Source of the DNA: Rotaria sp. Silwood1
Lineage: Eukaryota > Rotifera > Eurotatoria > Philodinida > Philodinidae
Direction: 5' to 3'
DNA: 64,000 bases
NCBI GenBank assembly: GCA_905250075.1
Contig: CAJNOP010000087.1
Span: forward strand, 597,628-661,627
Position numbers and translations under genes: made by a program. Below the pieces are notes generated by a model. It did not search any database and was not told the DNA's origin. It saw only the letters and a program-made list of their open reading frames with translations. Below, in pieces: positions 25,198 to 38,023 of this stretch (its first letter is position 1; the number at the start of each line of letters is the position of its first letter).

Positions 25198-28100
25198 GCA
25201 AATATCGGTTGATGAAAACGGTTGAAAAATTAGAACTGAGCAAATCATTGTATCTCGCTTAATTCTTGTTCTTTTCTAGCATCATCATGTGTTCCCAAGC
25301 ATTTATTCTTAATAATCATAAAGTACCCTCACTGAAAAAGATGTGAAAATAATAGAAGTGCCCAACACCATTGTTACACAAAATAGTGTGAACAATTTGA
25401 GAGCTTGAACTAACTGTTTTAGTTTCTTAGTATGATTATCTTAAACGATGAGGGTGAGAGTTACCATCCTCAACACATATTTCTATCCTATCATGCATCA
25501 TCAAGTAGTTTAACGATAAGGAAATCTATTAAATAAACTTATCAATACGAAGTCTATTTGACACCTTGATCATTTTGCATTGCATCATAATCATGTTACA
25601 CTACACATCGTGAAAATGTCTTATCTAACGATTTCAGAAATATATCCTTAGATCTTTTCAATTACTGGTTCAATGTTTTTCTGTGCGAACTAGCCCATAG
25701 TTCTTTACTTGTGTGGTCGAGGGAGTCTCAGCAAAGTCAACGGAACTAATCACAAACTTTAAAGAAAACAACAATAGACTCACTTTAATATCAGGTATGA
25801 ACCAAAAACTTTAAACGAATGNNNNNNNNNNNNNNNNNNNNNNNNNNNNNNNNNNNNNNNNNNNNNNNNNNNNNNNNNNNNNNNNNNNNNNNNNNNNNNN
25901 NNNNNNNNNNNNNNNNNNNNNCACAATATAATCTTTAATACATTCACTTTTTTCATTTATCGAAAAAAAATATCACGGCTACATTATAAGTGTACAATTC
26001 GATAGAACTACACGTGGTCATTTGAAATATCATTGTCTCAAAACTAGTTAATTACTAAATGATAATTAATCCAAATTCAATGGCGATTTGTTGGAAATAG
26101 ATTTATTCGATGCAATAAGAACTTCTTAGATAATCAAAGAAATTTGCTCTCACTACTATGCTTGAGACGTAATTTGTGATTTTTTTTACAGATAATCGAC
26201 ATTTTTCAAAAGAACGAATCCGAGTCTAACTTCAATCACATGTCTTATTTGGAATCAGCATAAAAAGCTACTCAAGTCAATTCAAAAGTGATGGCAGAGA
26301 CACTTTAATTTCTCATCAAGAAGTTTAATGAAACTTTCCTTTCTATACCACTGATAGTAAAAGCGATGCTTTATTTTTTGCGCTATTATATGTCATTTTT
26401 CAACTAATATCATAATAGTCAAAATTCAATATGATCTCTTTAACAGTCACATGTGACATTTACATTAGTTCATATTATATTCGAGATGTATTCTTTGCTT
26501 GCTTTTCCCTCTGTATATCTTCTTTCATTTCTTTATTCTTTTTTCTGGTCATTTATTGCTTAATGGTGAACTTGTATTTTGTTTGTATCTTTAGCTTTTT
26601 AGTGTGGTATCAAGCAAGTCAAACAAATAAAGCTAAACAAAGCTTTGACAATGTTCATCTCTATTCAATATGAATAAGGGAATGTTTTGTTTTTGCATTA
26701 AGGTATCCACTATACCTTATATTTCAGAAAAGTGATTCACGATGAATCATGTCTTATTTGCGATGACGAAGCTTCTTTTCTCATGAGAATTGGAAGATGG
26801 TCAAAATAGCTTTGTGAAAGTCGATAAAAGGTTGAAAACGAACTACAAGCTAATTTCTTCTGTATTTTGTTTTTGTTCTATCGCCAAAAGATGTTGTATA
26901 CCTTAATATACATAGACAGCTATGTATAAGAGGAGGCGAAAATTATGATACAGAAAAGAGAGTAGAAGCACAGAGAAAAAAATCAAGAAGAGAATACACA
27001 CCGAACACAATATGAGCTAATGTAAATGTCATACGTGACTGCTGAAGAAATCTTATTGAAATTTAACTATTATGATATTAGCTGAAAAATGACACAATAG
27101 CAACATTTTACTATTAGTCCATGAAAACACGAAGTTTCTTTTAAATTTTTATAAGAAATCAAAGTACTGTGGTTAATAATTTTGCATTGCCCTCAGTATT
27201 TCATAATTAAACTTTAATTGTTGGAAATAAATTTGAATAGAACTAAGAAGTATCAGTTAAGTTTTCTGTTGTCCTTTTCCAACATCTGAATTGTTAGAGA
27301 CGTCATATTTTTATTACTTACCTCACTTCACGTTTGCCATGTGTATCATATATTATTGATAAAATTGCGATTTTACGTTACTTAGTATGGTAGCTTAATG
27401 AAATTTCATTCATTATACAGTGTGTCATCCTTACAATTTATAGACGAACGATTAAAATAAGAAGAAAAAGGAAAAAGCGATGAAGCAGAAACGTGAAAGA
27501 AAAGAACAGAAAAAAGTGCTCGAGACCTTCTTGCTCATCCCATAATATAACTAGTGTACAGAAGGAGCAAACCGTAACAAATAACAACTCAATATGACAA
27601 ACTCAATCTTTTATTTTTTCTGATTTTCAACAGTCGTTTTGAAGTCACGAGCTTATTAAAATGCTTCCTTTCTGTTTAATATTTGTTTTATACTTTCTAC
27701 AAGTGTTAACAATCAAATAATTTCAAATTTATACTAGATGAGATCGAAATAATCATATGAAAAAGAAAAGCAACTGTATTTTATGTAAGGAAGAAGTAAA
27801 TATATATAGTATATATATGCTACAGTTCTTAAACTAGAAAAAGGTAACAAAAGCTTTCCTTCTTATCAACAAGAAAGTGAAATTAACAAGCGAGAAGGAA
27901 GGAAATGACCCAAATTCATCAATGGAGAATAGAAAAAAAAGAGTATATAAAACAAAATAACAGTCTCATAGATTATACTCCTAAACTTTAAAATTAGCTC
28001 GTTGTTTGTATAAACAAAATTTTTTATCTTCAATTGTTTTCGTCATGTTACCTCAATCATGTATGAAAAATATTTCACATTAATCAATCACATGCTTCCC

Positions 28101-29552
28101 TTGTGCCTGTAGATAATTCATTCAACCGTACGACGAAACACGAATGATTCATTAATGTCGACGATTCATCTCAACAAACCAACAAAACACTGTGACACTG
28201 ATCTACATTAAAGCTTGTTGTGGTATGTGGCCATCAATACATTTATAGCATTAGATCAAAAATATTACAATAACAATCCACACAAACAATGACTGTCTAA
28301 GTCACTTAGCATTTCAAAAATTAAACAGACTGAAAAATATTGAGAAACACATCAAAACGATTGTCTTAAGTAGCCTGTCAGTATTTTATTGCAACCCAAT
28401 CGAGACGATGCGACTCACTGATGGGTCGCACTATAGTTCAACAAAACAAGTAACAAGAAATAGTTTTGTTTTCTTTTTTCCTAGGTGGAAGGTCACAACA
28501 TAGTGTATCATCTTTTCCGTTTTCGCTGTTATTTAATTTATTTATTGCATAGCATGACGCTTTTCCTTGAAACAATAAAGACAAACCATTTTATTAAAGT
28601 CAGAAGACAGATGTTTTTGTTGTCCCTAAACTCGCTTCTCTTAATTGTTATTTCTTGCTTTTCTTATAGCAGCTAGCACAGCATATTGGTCGAAAAGCTA
28701 CGAAGATGGTCTAAATTACAATCATTTTAGTTTTCACATTTCAATAAAATTGTTTAGAGTACTTATTTTCTATGCTCTCTTTAGTTAACTTGAGTTGAGA
28801 TATCTGCGGAAACTTACATGCATAATTCAGTTGTTTCTTTTTTTGAATGGGTAGTATTTTCGAGAAAACTTGGAATAGAAGCTACTTTCATTCGAGTAGA
28901 GTAAACTCTTTTCTGGTTGCTTGTTTTTCTTGAAAGTGTTCTAGTTGTCTGGAATGTATTGCAATATTATTGATGTATGAAAACCGAGCTCCTCATTATC
29001 GAAATAGTATTTTCTTTCAAATTTTCTTGTTTGAACTTTGTTGTACATGCATTGATTTGCATTACGGGCCTAGTGATTAGTAAGAAAACTCAAGCAAAAT
29101 GAAAAATAAAGAATAGAACTATCATATGATTTAGACAGATAGAAAAACAAAGGAAGAAGGCCTAAATTGACGAGAATCTATTTTTCTTTAGCTATGTGTT
29201 TCCTTTTTGAATATAACCATTTGCCTAAATTATACTGTAGATTTATTCTATTTTTATTTGTTCATATTTCCGCTCTTCCTCATCATTATAACTGAACTTT
29301 AACGTGATACATACCTAGGAATGTTCAAATATAGAAATTCTGAACATGCTCTTCATATTGAAACTTTAAAGGAAATACTCTTTTGATATGAAGAAGAGCG
29401 TAATAACCACACACTAATGGCTAATGATTTTCCTCATACGCAAGCCATTTATCGTAATTATTTTAATATTTTCTCTTTGTATTTGAATAATTCAGTGAAG
29501 TTCATTCGTGCCTGTAAGAAACGATATTGGATTGTTACTTTCATAGGATTAA
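25198..29552. other. Gene-poor stretch with assembly gap
   Basis: 4.3 kb with no supportable gene, including the 100-N gap. Short hydrophobic frames (26431-26673, 28485-28676) lack conserved features and are probably chance. Confidence 0.55.
25822..25921. other. Assembly gap (100 N)
   Basis: Exactly 100 unknown bases, the usual placeholder for a scaffold join of unestimated size. Order and distance across it are therefore less certain. Confidence 0.99.
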
Positions 29553-30056
29553 TTACAACAATGTCAAATATGTTTAGATATTGACAATCCTGATGACATC
29601 ACAAGTTCATGTTTATGTACTGGCAATTCAGTTTATGTTCTCAGAACATGTTTATATTATTGGTGAGAAGAAAATAAACGTGGAAAAGGTTTCAAGTTTT
29701 GTGATAAATGCCAATTCGAATTCATCATTGAAACCTTTCAAAACGATCCAAAAGCTAAAAGAGAAAGGCTTTTGAAATCTTCGATCAATGGATTTACGAT
29801 TTATTATTTTAGCGCTTTTATTTTACTATTGGTCACTGTCGGTTTTGTTACTTTGATTATCTTTTTCTGTGCTAGCAACAGTAATGGTGGCTTTAGATCG
29901 GCTTGCCATCGTTGTTGTAATAGCAACAGGAGTGGATTTTTTGCCAATGTCCTCGCTATAGTCTTAATATGCGCTGTAATTGGCTTGTTCGTTGGAATAA
30001 TTCTAAGTGTAATCCTTCTAAAGAAAATCATGAAATATCACGCGAGTAAATTATGA
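29553..30056 (+). pseudogene. RING-CH (MARCH-like) E3 ligase relic with in-frame TGA
   Basis: Read in one frame, this stretch gives CQICLDIDNPDDITSSCLC, then TGNSVYVLRTCLYYW, a TGA at 29664-29666, then EENKRGKGFKFCDKCQFEF, and on through two membrane segments to a stop at 30054-30056. The cysteine layout is C-x2-C, C-x-C, C, C-x2-C. That is the RING-CH finger of membrane ubiquitin ligases (MARCH family), with its usual CLxxW and CDKCQFEF ending. The segments after it (about 29810-29870 and 29942-30035) form two transmembrane helices around a Cys-rich loop, the MARCH plan. The zinc-binding His is replaced by Leu (CTC, 29640-29642) and a TAA precedes the frame at 29550-29552. GTGAGA overlapping the TGA is a good splice donor, but no acceptor restores the frame. 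A decayed gene is the simplest reading; readthrough cannot be excluded. Confidence 0.6.
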
Positions 30057-31910
30057 TTATGACAAGAAGCAGAAAAATATATTGTTAAAGATTTTCAAGG
30101 TCGAAGAGACGAATTGACAAAATATAAACAAAAACTTTCACGTACCCAAATGGATATGCATAGCTAACATTGATTGTGTTATCGGCCAAAGTAAAACGTT
30201 GCCATATGCTCTAATTACATACTGATCTTCCATGAAACCAAATTAATACAGTAGAGTGGAGTGAGCTAGGGTTACATCAGAATATGCTATACATCCACAC
30301 ACCATACTCTACTTTCTATTTTGAGTAAACAATAAATCTACGCCACTTTGTTTATCAATTTTGATTTAAATCAAAAGAAACACATACGTCGCTAAAAGGC
30401 ATTGAAATTGACTTGGTTTTTTAGGGTTCGACTCTAAGAATGGTTTACTGCTAATATAGTCAAACCCTAATCGCGTGAATGTCTTATCGAAAGACAGGCA
30501 GCTGCAGTGCTTATTGTTAAATTCATATGGTAGAAGAGAATGAAAACAAAAAAAAGATATTCATAAATAATTTCCATTAAAATGGGTGGTTAATAAAATC
30601 GACTTCGAAAATAGTCCAATTGAACTTACTGATGAAGAGAATGTTGATGGTTTTGTGGAACTCACATATATTTTCGAAGAAAATAATGAGTGTAAATTTT
30701 AAGTCGAAGTTTTACAGCTCCCCACCCCACTACAGACTTTAGCGACTATTATCCATTTCAAAATAAAAGAAGGGCGAATATGTTTAGAATAATTTTTGAC
30801 GGGAACTAGATAGAGATCTGCAGTTTTGACCATTTAAAAGAGACCATGAAACTACATCGAATTACCAATACTAAAAATTTCTAGCACCCTTTCTCACGGT
30901 TTTCTGATAAGTTTTCCGACAACAAAACATTGCGTAATGTAAAACTTTTGAAATTTTATTCTTCAGTAGTGTATCAGAATCATTAACGAAAACTCAATAA
31001 TCTCTGTAAGCCCGATGCTAATAGGTTTAGCTCATCACGTGCTATGAAGGTTTTACTAAGTATTTTCGAGGAAAAAATCGCTTTTTTTTTCAGATTTTTT
31101 CTTACAAAAAATCTATCTTCTAACCCTGTTAAAAAGCTTCAATTTTCTAAAAACCTTGGCGACAGACTCCAAAAAACTGTACCAGAAAAATTTGGTATTG
31201 ATAATTTGATGTAGTTTCATCACCTCTTTTAAATGGTGAAAACCACAGATCTCTATCTAGTTCCCATCAAAAGTTATTCTAAAAATACTCACCCTTCTTT
31301 TATTTTGAAATGGATAATAATTTTAAACTTTTCAGTATTCTAGCTTATGGAAAATATTTGAGTTCCACATTTCAGTTCCAAAAGGGCTGCGCTAACAAAC
31401 TGTTTCCTTTAAATATTGTGATAGAAAATAGTCGACTAAGAACATCATACTAAAAGATGACGAAGAACGTTAGATTTATCAATAGTTAAAAGAGGCTTGA
31501 AATGACAATGGATTATAATAAGAATGGATATACAATATTAGTTACACTTTAAAGCAGTATACGCCCTTCGACAAAACAGAATAAGGTCTTCACAATCCAG
31601 TCTCTTGATATTTTTCTATTTTTATCATTCAAATACTAGTGATAGAACAAAATGATTGATGACAATCTATACATAAGAGACAAATACACAAGAACACGAA
31701 GAAAAAACGATTAACTGCTAGTCATTAAAATCTTTCTCTTAAATTGTTTGATATTTACTATGGGTTTGTTTCATTTAATATAAGAAAGTGATATTCCTTT
31801 TTATGTTGGTGAAATTTCTTCATTTCGATTGTTAATACGAACTAGCTTTTATTAAATGTATATTTTATGGACTTGGTCTTTTCTTATCTGAACTATTTTT
31901 GCTTTTATTC
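30057..31910. other. Gene-free stretch containing a foldback element
   Basis: 1.85 kb between two gene relics. Its main content is the 571-bp inverted-repeat element at 30748-31318. No coding frame is seen. Confidence 0.6.
30748..31318. mobile_element. Foldback (MITE-like) element, arms about 155 bp
   Basis: The left arm begins ATTATCCATTTCAAAATAAA and runs to about 30900. Its inverse starts near 31165 and ends at 31318 with TTTATTTTGAAATGGATAAT. Shared inner blocks include GGGAACTAGATAGAGATCTG and ACCATTTAAAAGAG. Divergence between the arms is moderate, so the element is older than the one at 58423-59287. I see no clear target duplication. There is no transposase frame, so it is non-autonomous. 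Confidence 0.75.
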
Positions 31911-33174
31911 ATCAAAATTTCAATGTTCATGGTAAAACTGATCCTGGATGGGAATTTGTTCAATATTTGTTCATAGAGAATTTTCAAGAACAACAAGATT
32001 TAGCTAGCATCATTTTCAGTTGACTATGAAGGAAAACCAGTTGTTGATCTATGGGGTGATTGGTTCAATGAATCAAAAAAGACAACCTTATGAAAATGAT
32101 ACGTTACAAATTCCTTTTTCAACAACAAAAGGTTTAGTAGCTACAGCTGTTGCATTATGCGTTTCAAAAGGTTTACTCAATTATTCATCACTTGTTAGAC
32201 AATATTGACCAGAATATGGACAATACGGAAAAGAAAGTACAACAGTTTCTGATATTCTTTCACATCGTGCTGGATTACCGTCCGATATTAGTCCATTCGA
32301 ACTGGCACTAAACTGGATACCGATTATTCATATACTCGAACAAAGAAAACCAGAATGGACACCTGGAACAGCTCATGAGTATCATGGTTTAACTTATGGA
32401 TAGTTAGCTGGAGAACTTGTACGAAGAAACGATCCGAAGAAACGAACTTTTGGACAATATATTCAAGATGAGATTACAAATCCATTAAAAATCAAATCTT
32501 ATATTAGTTTACCCAAAGAAAAAGAATATCGTGTATCGCCATTATATTTCGATTCTAATGTAGGAGATATTATAGATGAAAGAACTCTTTCAGAGTTAAG
32601 TGTATTACTGATAATCGTTATCATCAAGCAGAAATTCCAGGTGTTAATGGAATAACAAATGCTCGATCTGTTGCAAGATTTTATGCTTCTTTAGTTGAAG
32701 ACTTAGATAATCGACAACAAAAACGATTATTGAATGAAGATATTATGAAGAAAGCAACAATATCAAATACACCTGAGAATGATATTGATCTTGTACGAGG
32801 TTATCCGAATGCATTTGCAATGGGATTGCAAGTTTTTGATAATGATTTAAAACCATTTGGATCAGAAATATTTGATCATGAAGGTTTATTTATTAATTAT
32901 TAATCAAAGTCAATTTATTAATCTTTATTTATTGTCGGAGCTGGCGGATGCATTGGTTTTGCTGCTCTTGAAAAAAGAACTTGTCTTTGCCTGTATTGTC
33001 AATAGATATGGAGTCAAGAAAAATCGACGAGAAATAAGTCCTCGAACACAAAATATTATTAAATATGTTGCAAAAAAGTTAATAATAATCAAATTCGTTA
33101 AAAAATCTTTTTGTCTTCAAATAAATATTGATGTTTCATTTTTAAAAAGCGACACATATGATCTCGTCATGTAA
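31911..33174 (+). pseudogene. Degraded serine beta-lactamase-like (class C/EstB-type) hydrolase
   Basis: Remains of a serine hydrolase of the beta-lactamase/transpeptidase-like family. From left to right: DPGWEFVQ and QEQQDLA; DYEGKPVVDLWG; PFSTTKGLVATAVALCVSKG with the catalytic SxxK (S codon at 32119); SDILSHRAGLPSD; EWTPGTAHEYHGLTYG with the Tyr motif; LAGELVRR; then, in another frame, PGVNGITNARSVARFYASL and FAMGLQVF; last FDHEG and GAGGCIGFAALE. Lesions: a frameshift at the A-run near 32075-32080, TGA at 32206-32208 and TAG at 32401-32403 (both where the family has Trp), a frameshift near 32590-32610, and further breaks after 32890. No intron arrangement removes all of these. It is therefore a dead copy. 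Confidence 0.8.
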
Positions 33175-33850
33175 CAAACGGCATTGTTGATCAAATTAAA
33201 TGACACGATTAACAAAAGCAAATCTTTGTGCTCAATTAATGGAATACTAAAAGAAACAGTTAACTCTCACCCTTTACTCTCTGATGTAGAGAGTGTAATG
33301 AGTTAAATTTTTGTGTTACTAAAAATGTGTATAAGAGAAGGGATAAGAGGAACAAGGTCTTATGTCTGCTCTAAACAAGAAGCTATGCTATCTTATGAAA
33401 AAATCCTTTGATTTTATGTCTTTTTTAGCAAGAACGACAATCAGATAGTTTCATCACAGGAACTTTTATTGATTCATACCACGATATTTGGCACTGTGAG
33501 TAGAAGCTAGATTATATCGAAAGTATCGTTGTTTTGAATAGTGGCTATAGATAAGTTTATTTGATATCTCAGAAGTTTGTGGACCGATCCTGAAAAATGA
33601 GCTCAAGCAATCGAATACATAAAGGGTGTTTCATAATTTTCGGTTCCATTTTTATTTTTATGGTGTTTCTGCTATGTTTAAAGTTAAACATATATTGACC
33701 GTATATTTTTGAAGAGCAGTATCTCGGCTATCATCCAACAGGATTTGTAATCAATTTGCATTAACCCTAAGAAAATGCTGCATAGATGAAGTTATTTAAA
33801 AAATTCTATCAAATTTCGATTTTTAAGGGGTATTCCAGAACTTCTGTTAA

Positions 33851-34392
33851 ATTTTGAAATTTATCGTTCTTGCGTTCAAAAAAAGCAAACTTCTTGAGTC
33901 TTTGGCAGATTATTGTACATATCAAGTATCACATAACTACAAAGTTTGAGGTCTATAGCTTTTACTATGAGAAAGAATCAGTCACAAGATTGTCACGAAC
34001 TAAATTTTCAATTTTTCTGATCATCTTGATTATTATGAAAAAATACAAGTAATGGAAATGAAAAGAATAGCACAGTAATAGATGTCGATGTTCAAGTCAC
34101 TCATAAACACCTTGATGAATTACCAATTTTAATGATGCTGCTATTTTATCTGTCATTTTATATTACTGTGCTATTCTTTTCATTTCCATTGTTTAAATTT
34201 TTTTAACAATAATCAAGATGCTCAGAAAAATTGAAAAATTAGTTCATGACAATCTTGTTACTGATTCTTACCCATAGTAAAAGCTATAGACATCAAAACT
34301 TTGAAGTTATGTTACACTTGATATATACAATAATCTGCGAAAGTTTCAAGAAGTTTGATTTTGTTGAACGTGAGAACGATGAATTTCAAAAT
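33851..34392. mobile_element. Foldback element, arms about 230 bp
   Basis: The left arm (33851-34079) starts ATTTTGAAATTTATCGTTCT and ends AATAGCACAGTAATA. The right arm (34162-34392) is its inverse and ends GATGAATTTCAAAAT. The loop is about 82 bp. The arms carry scattered differences and small indels. The sequence just to its left includes GGGTGTTTCATAATTTTCGG, so the full element may extend beyond these limits. No transposase frame. Confidence 0.75.
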
Positions 34393-34410
34393 TATTACAA
34401 ACCTTTCGGC

Positions 34411-34470
34411 AGGGTTTAGGTGTGGTTGCGAGTCTGATTGTGGGTAACTGTTTTGAATGCCCACACCCCA
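34411..34470. repeat. Telomere-like foldback
   Basis: GGTGTGGTTGCGAG...GATTGTGGGT, then after a short loop GCCCACACCCCA. G-rich arm first. It lies 18 bp beyond the 33851-34392 foldback and about 95 bp past the end of the fucosyltransferase. Confidence 0.55.
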
Positions 34471-34563
34471 AAATGCGAATAATATCTAGTTTCTTTATCG
34501 ATTAATATTCAAATAGAAATATATTCAACCTTTTCTTCGCGAAAACCAAACAAATGTTCTAAA

Positions 34564-37083
34564 TCACGGAGATGGAGACGAGCCCCATTGTTTACTTGAA
34601 CTATTGTGAGGAAAAAGAAACCACGGAGGAAAATAATGTTCTTTGATGCATTTCTGGAATGGTACTGGATAGTTAAGATCATGTATAACATTACCACCTG
34701 CTAACCATGCTGCCCACCAACTATAAGTTCCTGCTGTTAAAATTGAATGTTCACATAAAGCCAATGCAGCTAAATCATGACCATGAAAAAACGACGACGG
34801 TGTGATAAAGACATCGGAGAAATTGCCAAGATGTTGCTTAGCATAATTTTTATCATCAGACGCAATTAAAAATCGGCAATTAATGTATCTCTGACGATAA
34901 TAGTTGATAGCCCAAATGAGATAAGAAGTACTCGTGTCAATGTTGAAGAAAGTCAAAAAATCACCACGACGAATATGCACTCCTATCCATGTTACACGTG
35001 GCAATGAAGAAGGCGGATGTTGAAGAAATGATTTGAGTGTTGCATGTGTAACTTTACTATTGTTAGCATAGAAGTTGACAGAATTATTCCACACAGCTAA
35101 TGAAACAGAAGAAAAATCATGAAACTACAAATTGTTCGAGATAGTAACAAAATATGTGCGTTATAGTGTTTTTTCTGTGAAGGCATGCTCACGGGATGAA
35201 CAGCACATCCTGACGAAAATCGTTCTCTAGAATGGATTCAATTTATAATAGCATAATGATACATTTATCAAATTCTAATCGATCAACAATCTAATTAGCA
35301 TGTGAACAGTTATAAGAAAAAGAAGACGTAGTATATGATTAAAGAACTCATACTTTATTCTTATGCTTATTTTATAACTTTTCTTCCCCGAGTTACTCAT
35401 GAACAACTTAAAAAATTCTGAACATATGATAATCTCAATATGAATAATATTGGAATCATCATCGTAGAATCGCATAAAATCATATACGAAATGGCAATGG
35501 AAATAAAAGGCGTAATTCAAAATTATTGTGATAGATCTTTCTTCAGGCTACATTTACGCAACTTAATGCGAGTCTTCCATTGTTTGCAGTACGATTGTGG
35601 TTTAACTATTATGCTAACAAAATGTTCTTCGTAGTTTGTTTACATCTGGTTCGATAGAGTTTTTCGAACGATACTAGACGTGCTATTCTTGAGACATGAC
35701 TCCTGACTTTTCAACTGACATTTCACAAATTTTTGAAACCAATCTAAAAAATTTTTTCAATGAATTATTTACTGCTGATCTTCTTCAAAAATGATTTAGA
35801 TAGTGTTAAGTGACTTCTGCTCTTGTTAGATGCTAATAAATTCACTTTTTGACTGAAAAAAGAAGTTGTAAACAAATTTCAAAAGATACATAAATCGACT
35901 ACATCCTTTTTGTGGTCAATTTAAATATGTTCTTAATCTCAAAAATCCGTCAAATAAATGTTAACCAAAGAATGACTTATCAAAATGACTTTGAATCACG
36001 CCTTTTACCTTCATTTATTTTCTGTCAAATGAATACTTGCATTATCGGTCAGTACCAAGAATTAATTGTCCATGTAGTATGTGGGTGAAAGGTAGATTCT
36101 GATAAAACTCATAATAAAATTAAAATACCTTGAATTCAATATGAAAATAATTTGAAGAGCAAGTTTTTCAATTTCATATATGATTCAATTGATTCAGATA
36201 AAAAAAATCTTAAGAGATATCAACATCGATCGTAATTCTAAATATTCATTTTTCTCAGCATCAGAATTTGAACACTTCTCAAAGATCTTTCTATGAAACA
36301 AAACTGAAATAGAAACATCGTGTTGTAGGACTCACATTTGACCAATTGTTCAACAAATGGTGTAATTATTCTGATTGTTTCACTGTTAAATTCGAATAAT
36401 TGAACAACTTCTGTGCGAAAGCGATCGAAATAGCCGAAAGCTTGATAAAAACCTACGAGTTCATATCTTGTATAATTAGAAGGTAAGGGTATTTTGAATA
36501 GATCGTTGAATAATGTGCATGCACTATATCGTCGAAAAACATCAGTTCGATTTTCAAATTCTGCCGGATTTTTCAAAAGTTGGACTGGAGTTTGATTTAG
36601 ATTAATCGTGAACGTAGATCGCAGATCGAAAATGATCCAAGGATGTACATAGAGATGACATGAATGAATACGAGCTAAGCCATAGGCACTAGCAAAAAGA
36701 AACATTCGATTACCGAATGATCCATCCGAACGAAGAATTCCAAAAACACATGAAACAGGTAGTTCAGATTCACGAAGAACGACATCGGTCTTGTTGGTAT
36801 TGTTTTGCAATGGTGTTGTCGTTGTAGATAAATTTCTATCTTGAGATGTGCGCACTAAAGATTGATGTCGTGTTAGTAGGACTGAATTGGATTCATGAAA
36901 TGCATAAGAAAGATGAAAGATGCCGGTTACAGCAATGGTTATACCAATCAGCATCGTACTGCGTCTGAAAAGTGGTTGCCAAGGTCGAAGACGATGAGAA
37001 TCGATTACGCTAGATTGAGCACTGTTAATTCTATTATTGACGGTACTATCCTCGACTGACAAAAATCTCGATTCTTGGCCCAT
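34564..37083 (-). CDS. GT11 alpha-1,2-fucosyltransferase, two exons
   Basis: Golgi type II membrane glycosyltransferase that would add alpha-1,2-linked fucose from GDP-fucose to glycans. Exon 1 (37083-36336) and exon 2 (35096-34564) join in phase across a 1239-bp intron (GTGAGT...CATTAG) to give 426 aa. Residues 1-41 are cytosolic, 42-62 form the membrane anchor, and a Thr/Asn-rich stem follows. SDGSFGNRMFLFASAYGLA (about 118-136) is the GT11 N-terminal motif. HIRRGDF (290-296) is the family's GDP-fucose-binding HxRRxD motif. TAGTYSWWAAWLAGG (370-384) is the third conserved block. Several NxS/T sites occur, as usual for secretory enzymes. The start is the first ATG, which leaves a normal-length tail before the anchor. 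The long intron holds no gene that I can see. GT11 genes are multicopy in many invertebrates; the acceptor sugar cannot be told. Confidence 0.88.
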
Positions 37084-38023
37084 TGGGATCGATTACAAAG
37101 AGCTACTAAATGCTCTATGTCCTGTAATCGTCATCATAGTAAAAAAAACTACTACTTATGCTTAACATGATTCACGTTTTTTTTTTTCATTTTCTCTTTT
37201 TCTCTCTCTCGAAGTCTTTACTTAATGTCGAAGAAAGAATCATAAGCTTTTTCTTTTTCTTCTCTTGTTTAACTATCATCAGTCAAACAATAGTATACTG
37301 CCTGAAGATGAAAGTTTTTATATGTCAAGGTAAACACGTGTCGCTATTTTGATGAATTTTCTGCCGTATGCTTGAACGGATTTGGTATAAATGAATTCTT
37401 TGGAATAATCGGAAACAAACTTATGAAGCTCACCGGTTCCCTTATATTTCCAACTGATCAATGAAATTGTTGTTCTGTCTGCCATCGACACTGAATGCCA
37501 ATTCAAAATTCGATGAATCAACAAATAATTTTCAATATTCATAAAAAACCCTTCATTCTATGACGGGTAACACTTGAAATTTAGAAGCTGTTTGATAACA
37601 TAGTTACAGTTAAACTTAAAGAGGTCTTCTTTTTCTGATATAGCAACGAAAGTTTTCGACTTTTTTTTTCATTATGAATGTAGTTTCTAAAATGTTTTCT
37701 GTCATATGTTATTCGACTGGACGGTCTTTACTGTTAGTTAGTTCGTTTATAGAATACAACTTTCAGAATTCCTGGCGAAAAACTTGCTCTGTGATTATTC
37801 TGTTATATAGTGAAAGAGAGTATGTCTACAGTCATTTTTTTAAATCGAAAGACACCAAGCTGAGTTGTTTTTCACATTATGTAACATTTTATTCTCTACA
37901 AAATGACTAAAAGAATATTTAAAAAAAAACGTTTGCCTTAGGGTCACAACGAGTTTCACATTTCTCTCACTACGTTGAATCAAATGCATTATAGACCCTT
38001 TTTCCTGTCAAAAAATTACCTAT

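Larger units (their letters stand above)
33175..34563. other. Intergenic with foldback and telomere-like tract
   Basis: Contains the inverted-repeat element at 33851-34392 and a telomere-like foldback at 34411-34470. No gene is seen. Confidence 0.6.

Noticed and set aside
26431..26673. Hydrophobic 80-codon frame
   Set aside because: AT-rich DNA readily gives Phe/Ile/Leu-rich frames; no start context or conserved feature.
28485..28676. Hydrophobic 63-codon frame
   Set aside because: Same reason; it begins in a splice-acceptor-like context but no other exon is found.
29661..29694. Mini-intron removing the TGA in the RING-CH relic (GTGAGA donor)
   Set aside because: The nearby AG acceptors give 26- or 34-base introns, too short and out of frame.
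29581..29775. Frame overlapping the RING-CH relic in another phase
   Set aside because: The zinc-ligand pattern shows that the other frame is the ancestral one.
37318..37542. 74-codon minus-strand frame with plausible composition (ILNWHSVSMADRTTISLISW)
   Set aside because: No recognisable motif, no partner exon and no homologue I can recall; left unannotated.
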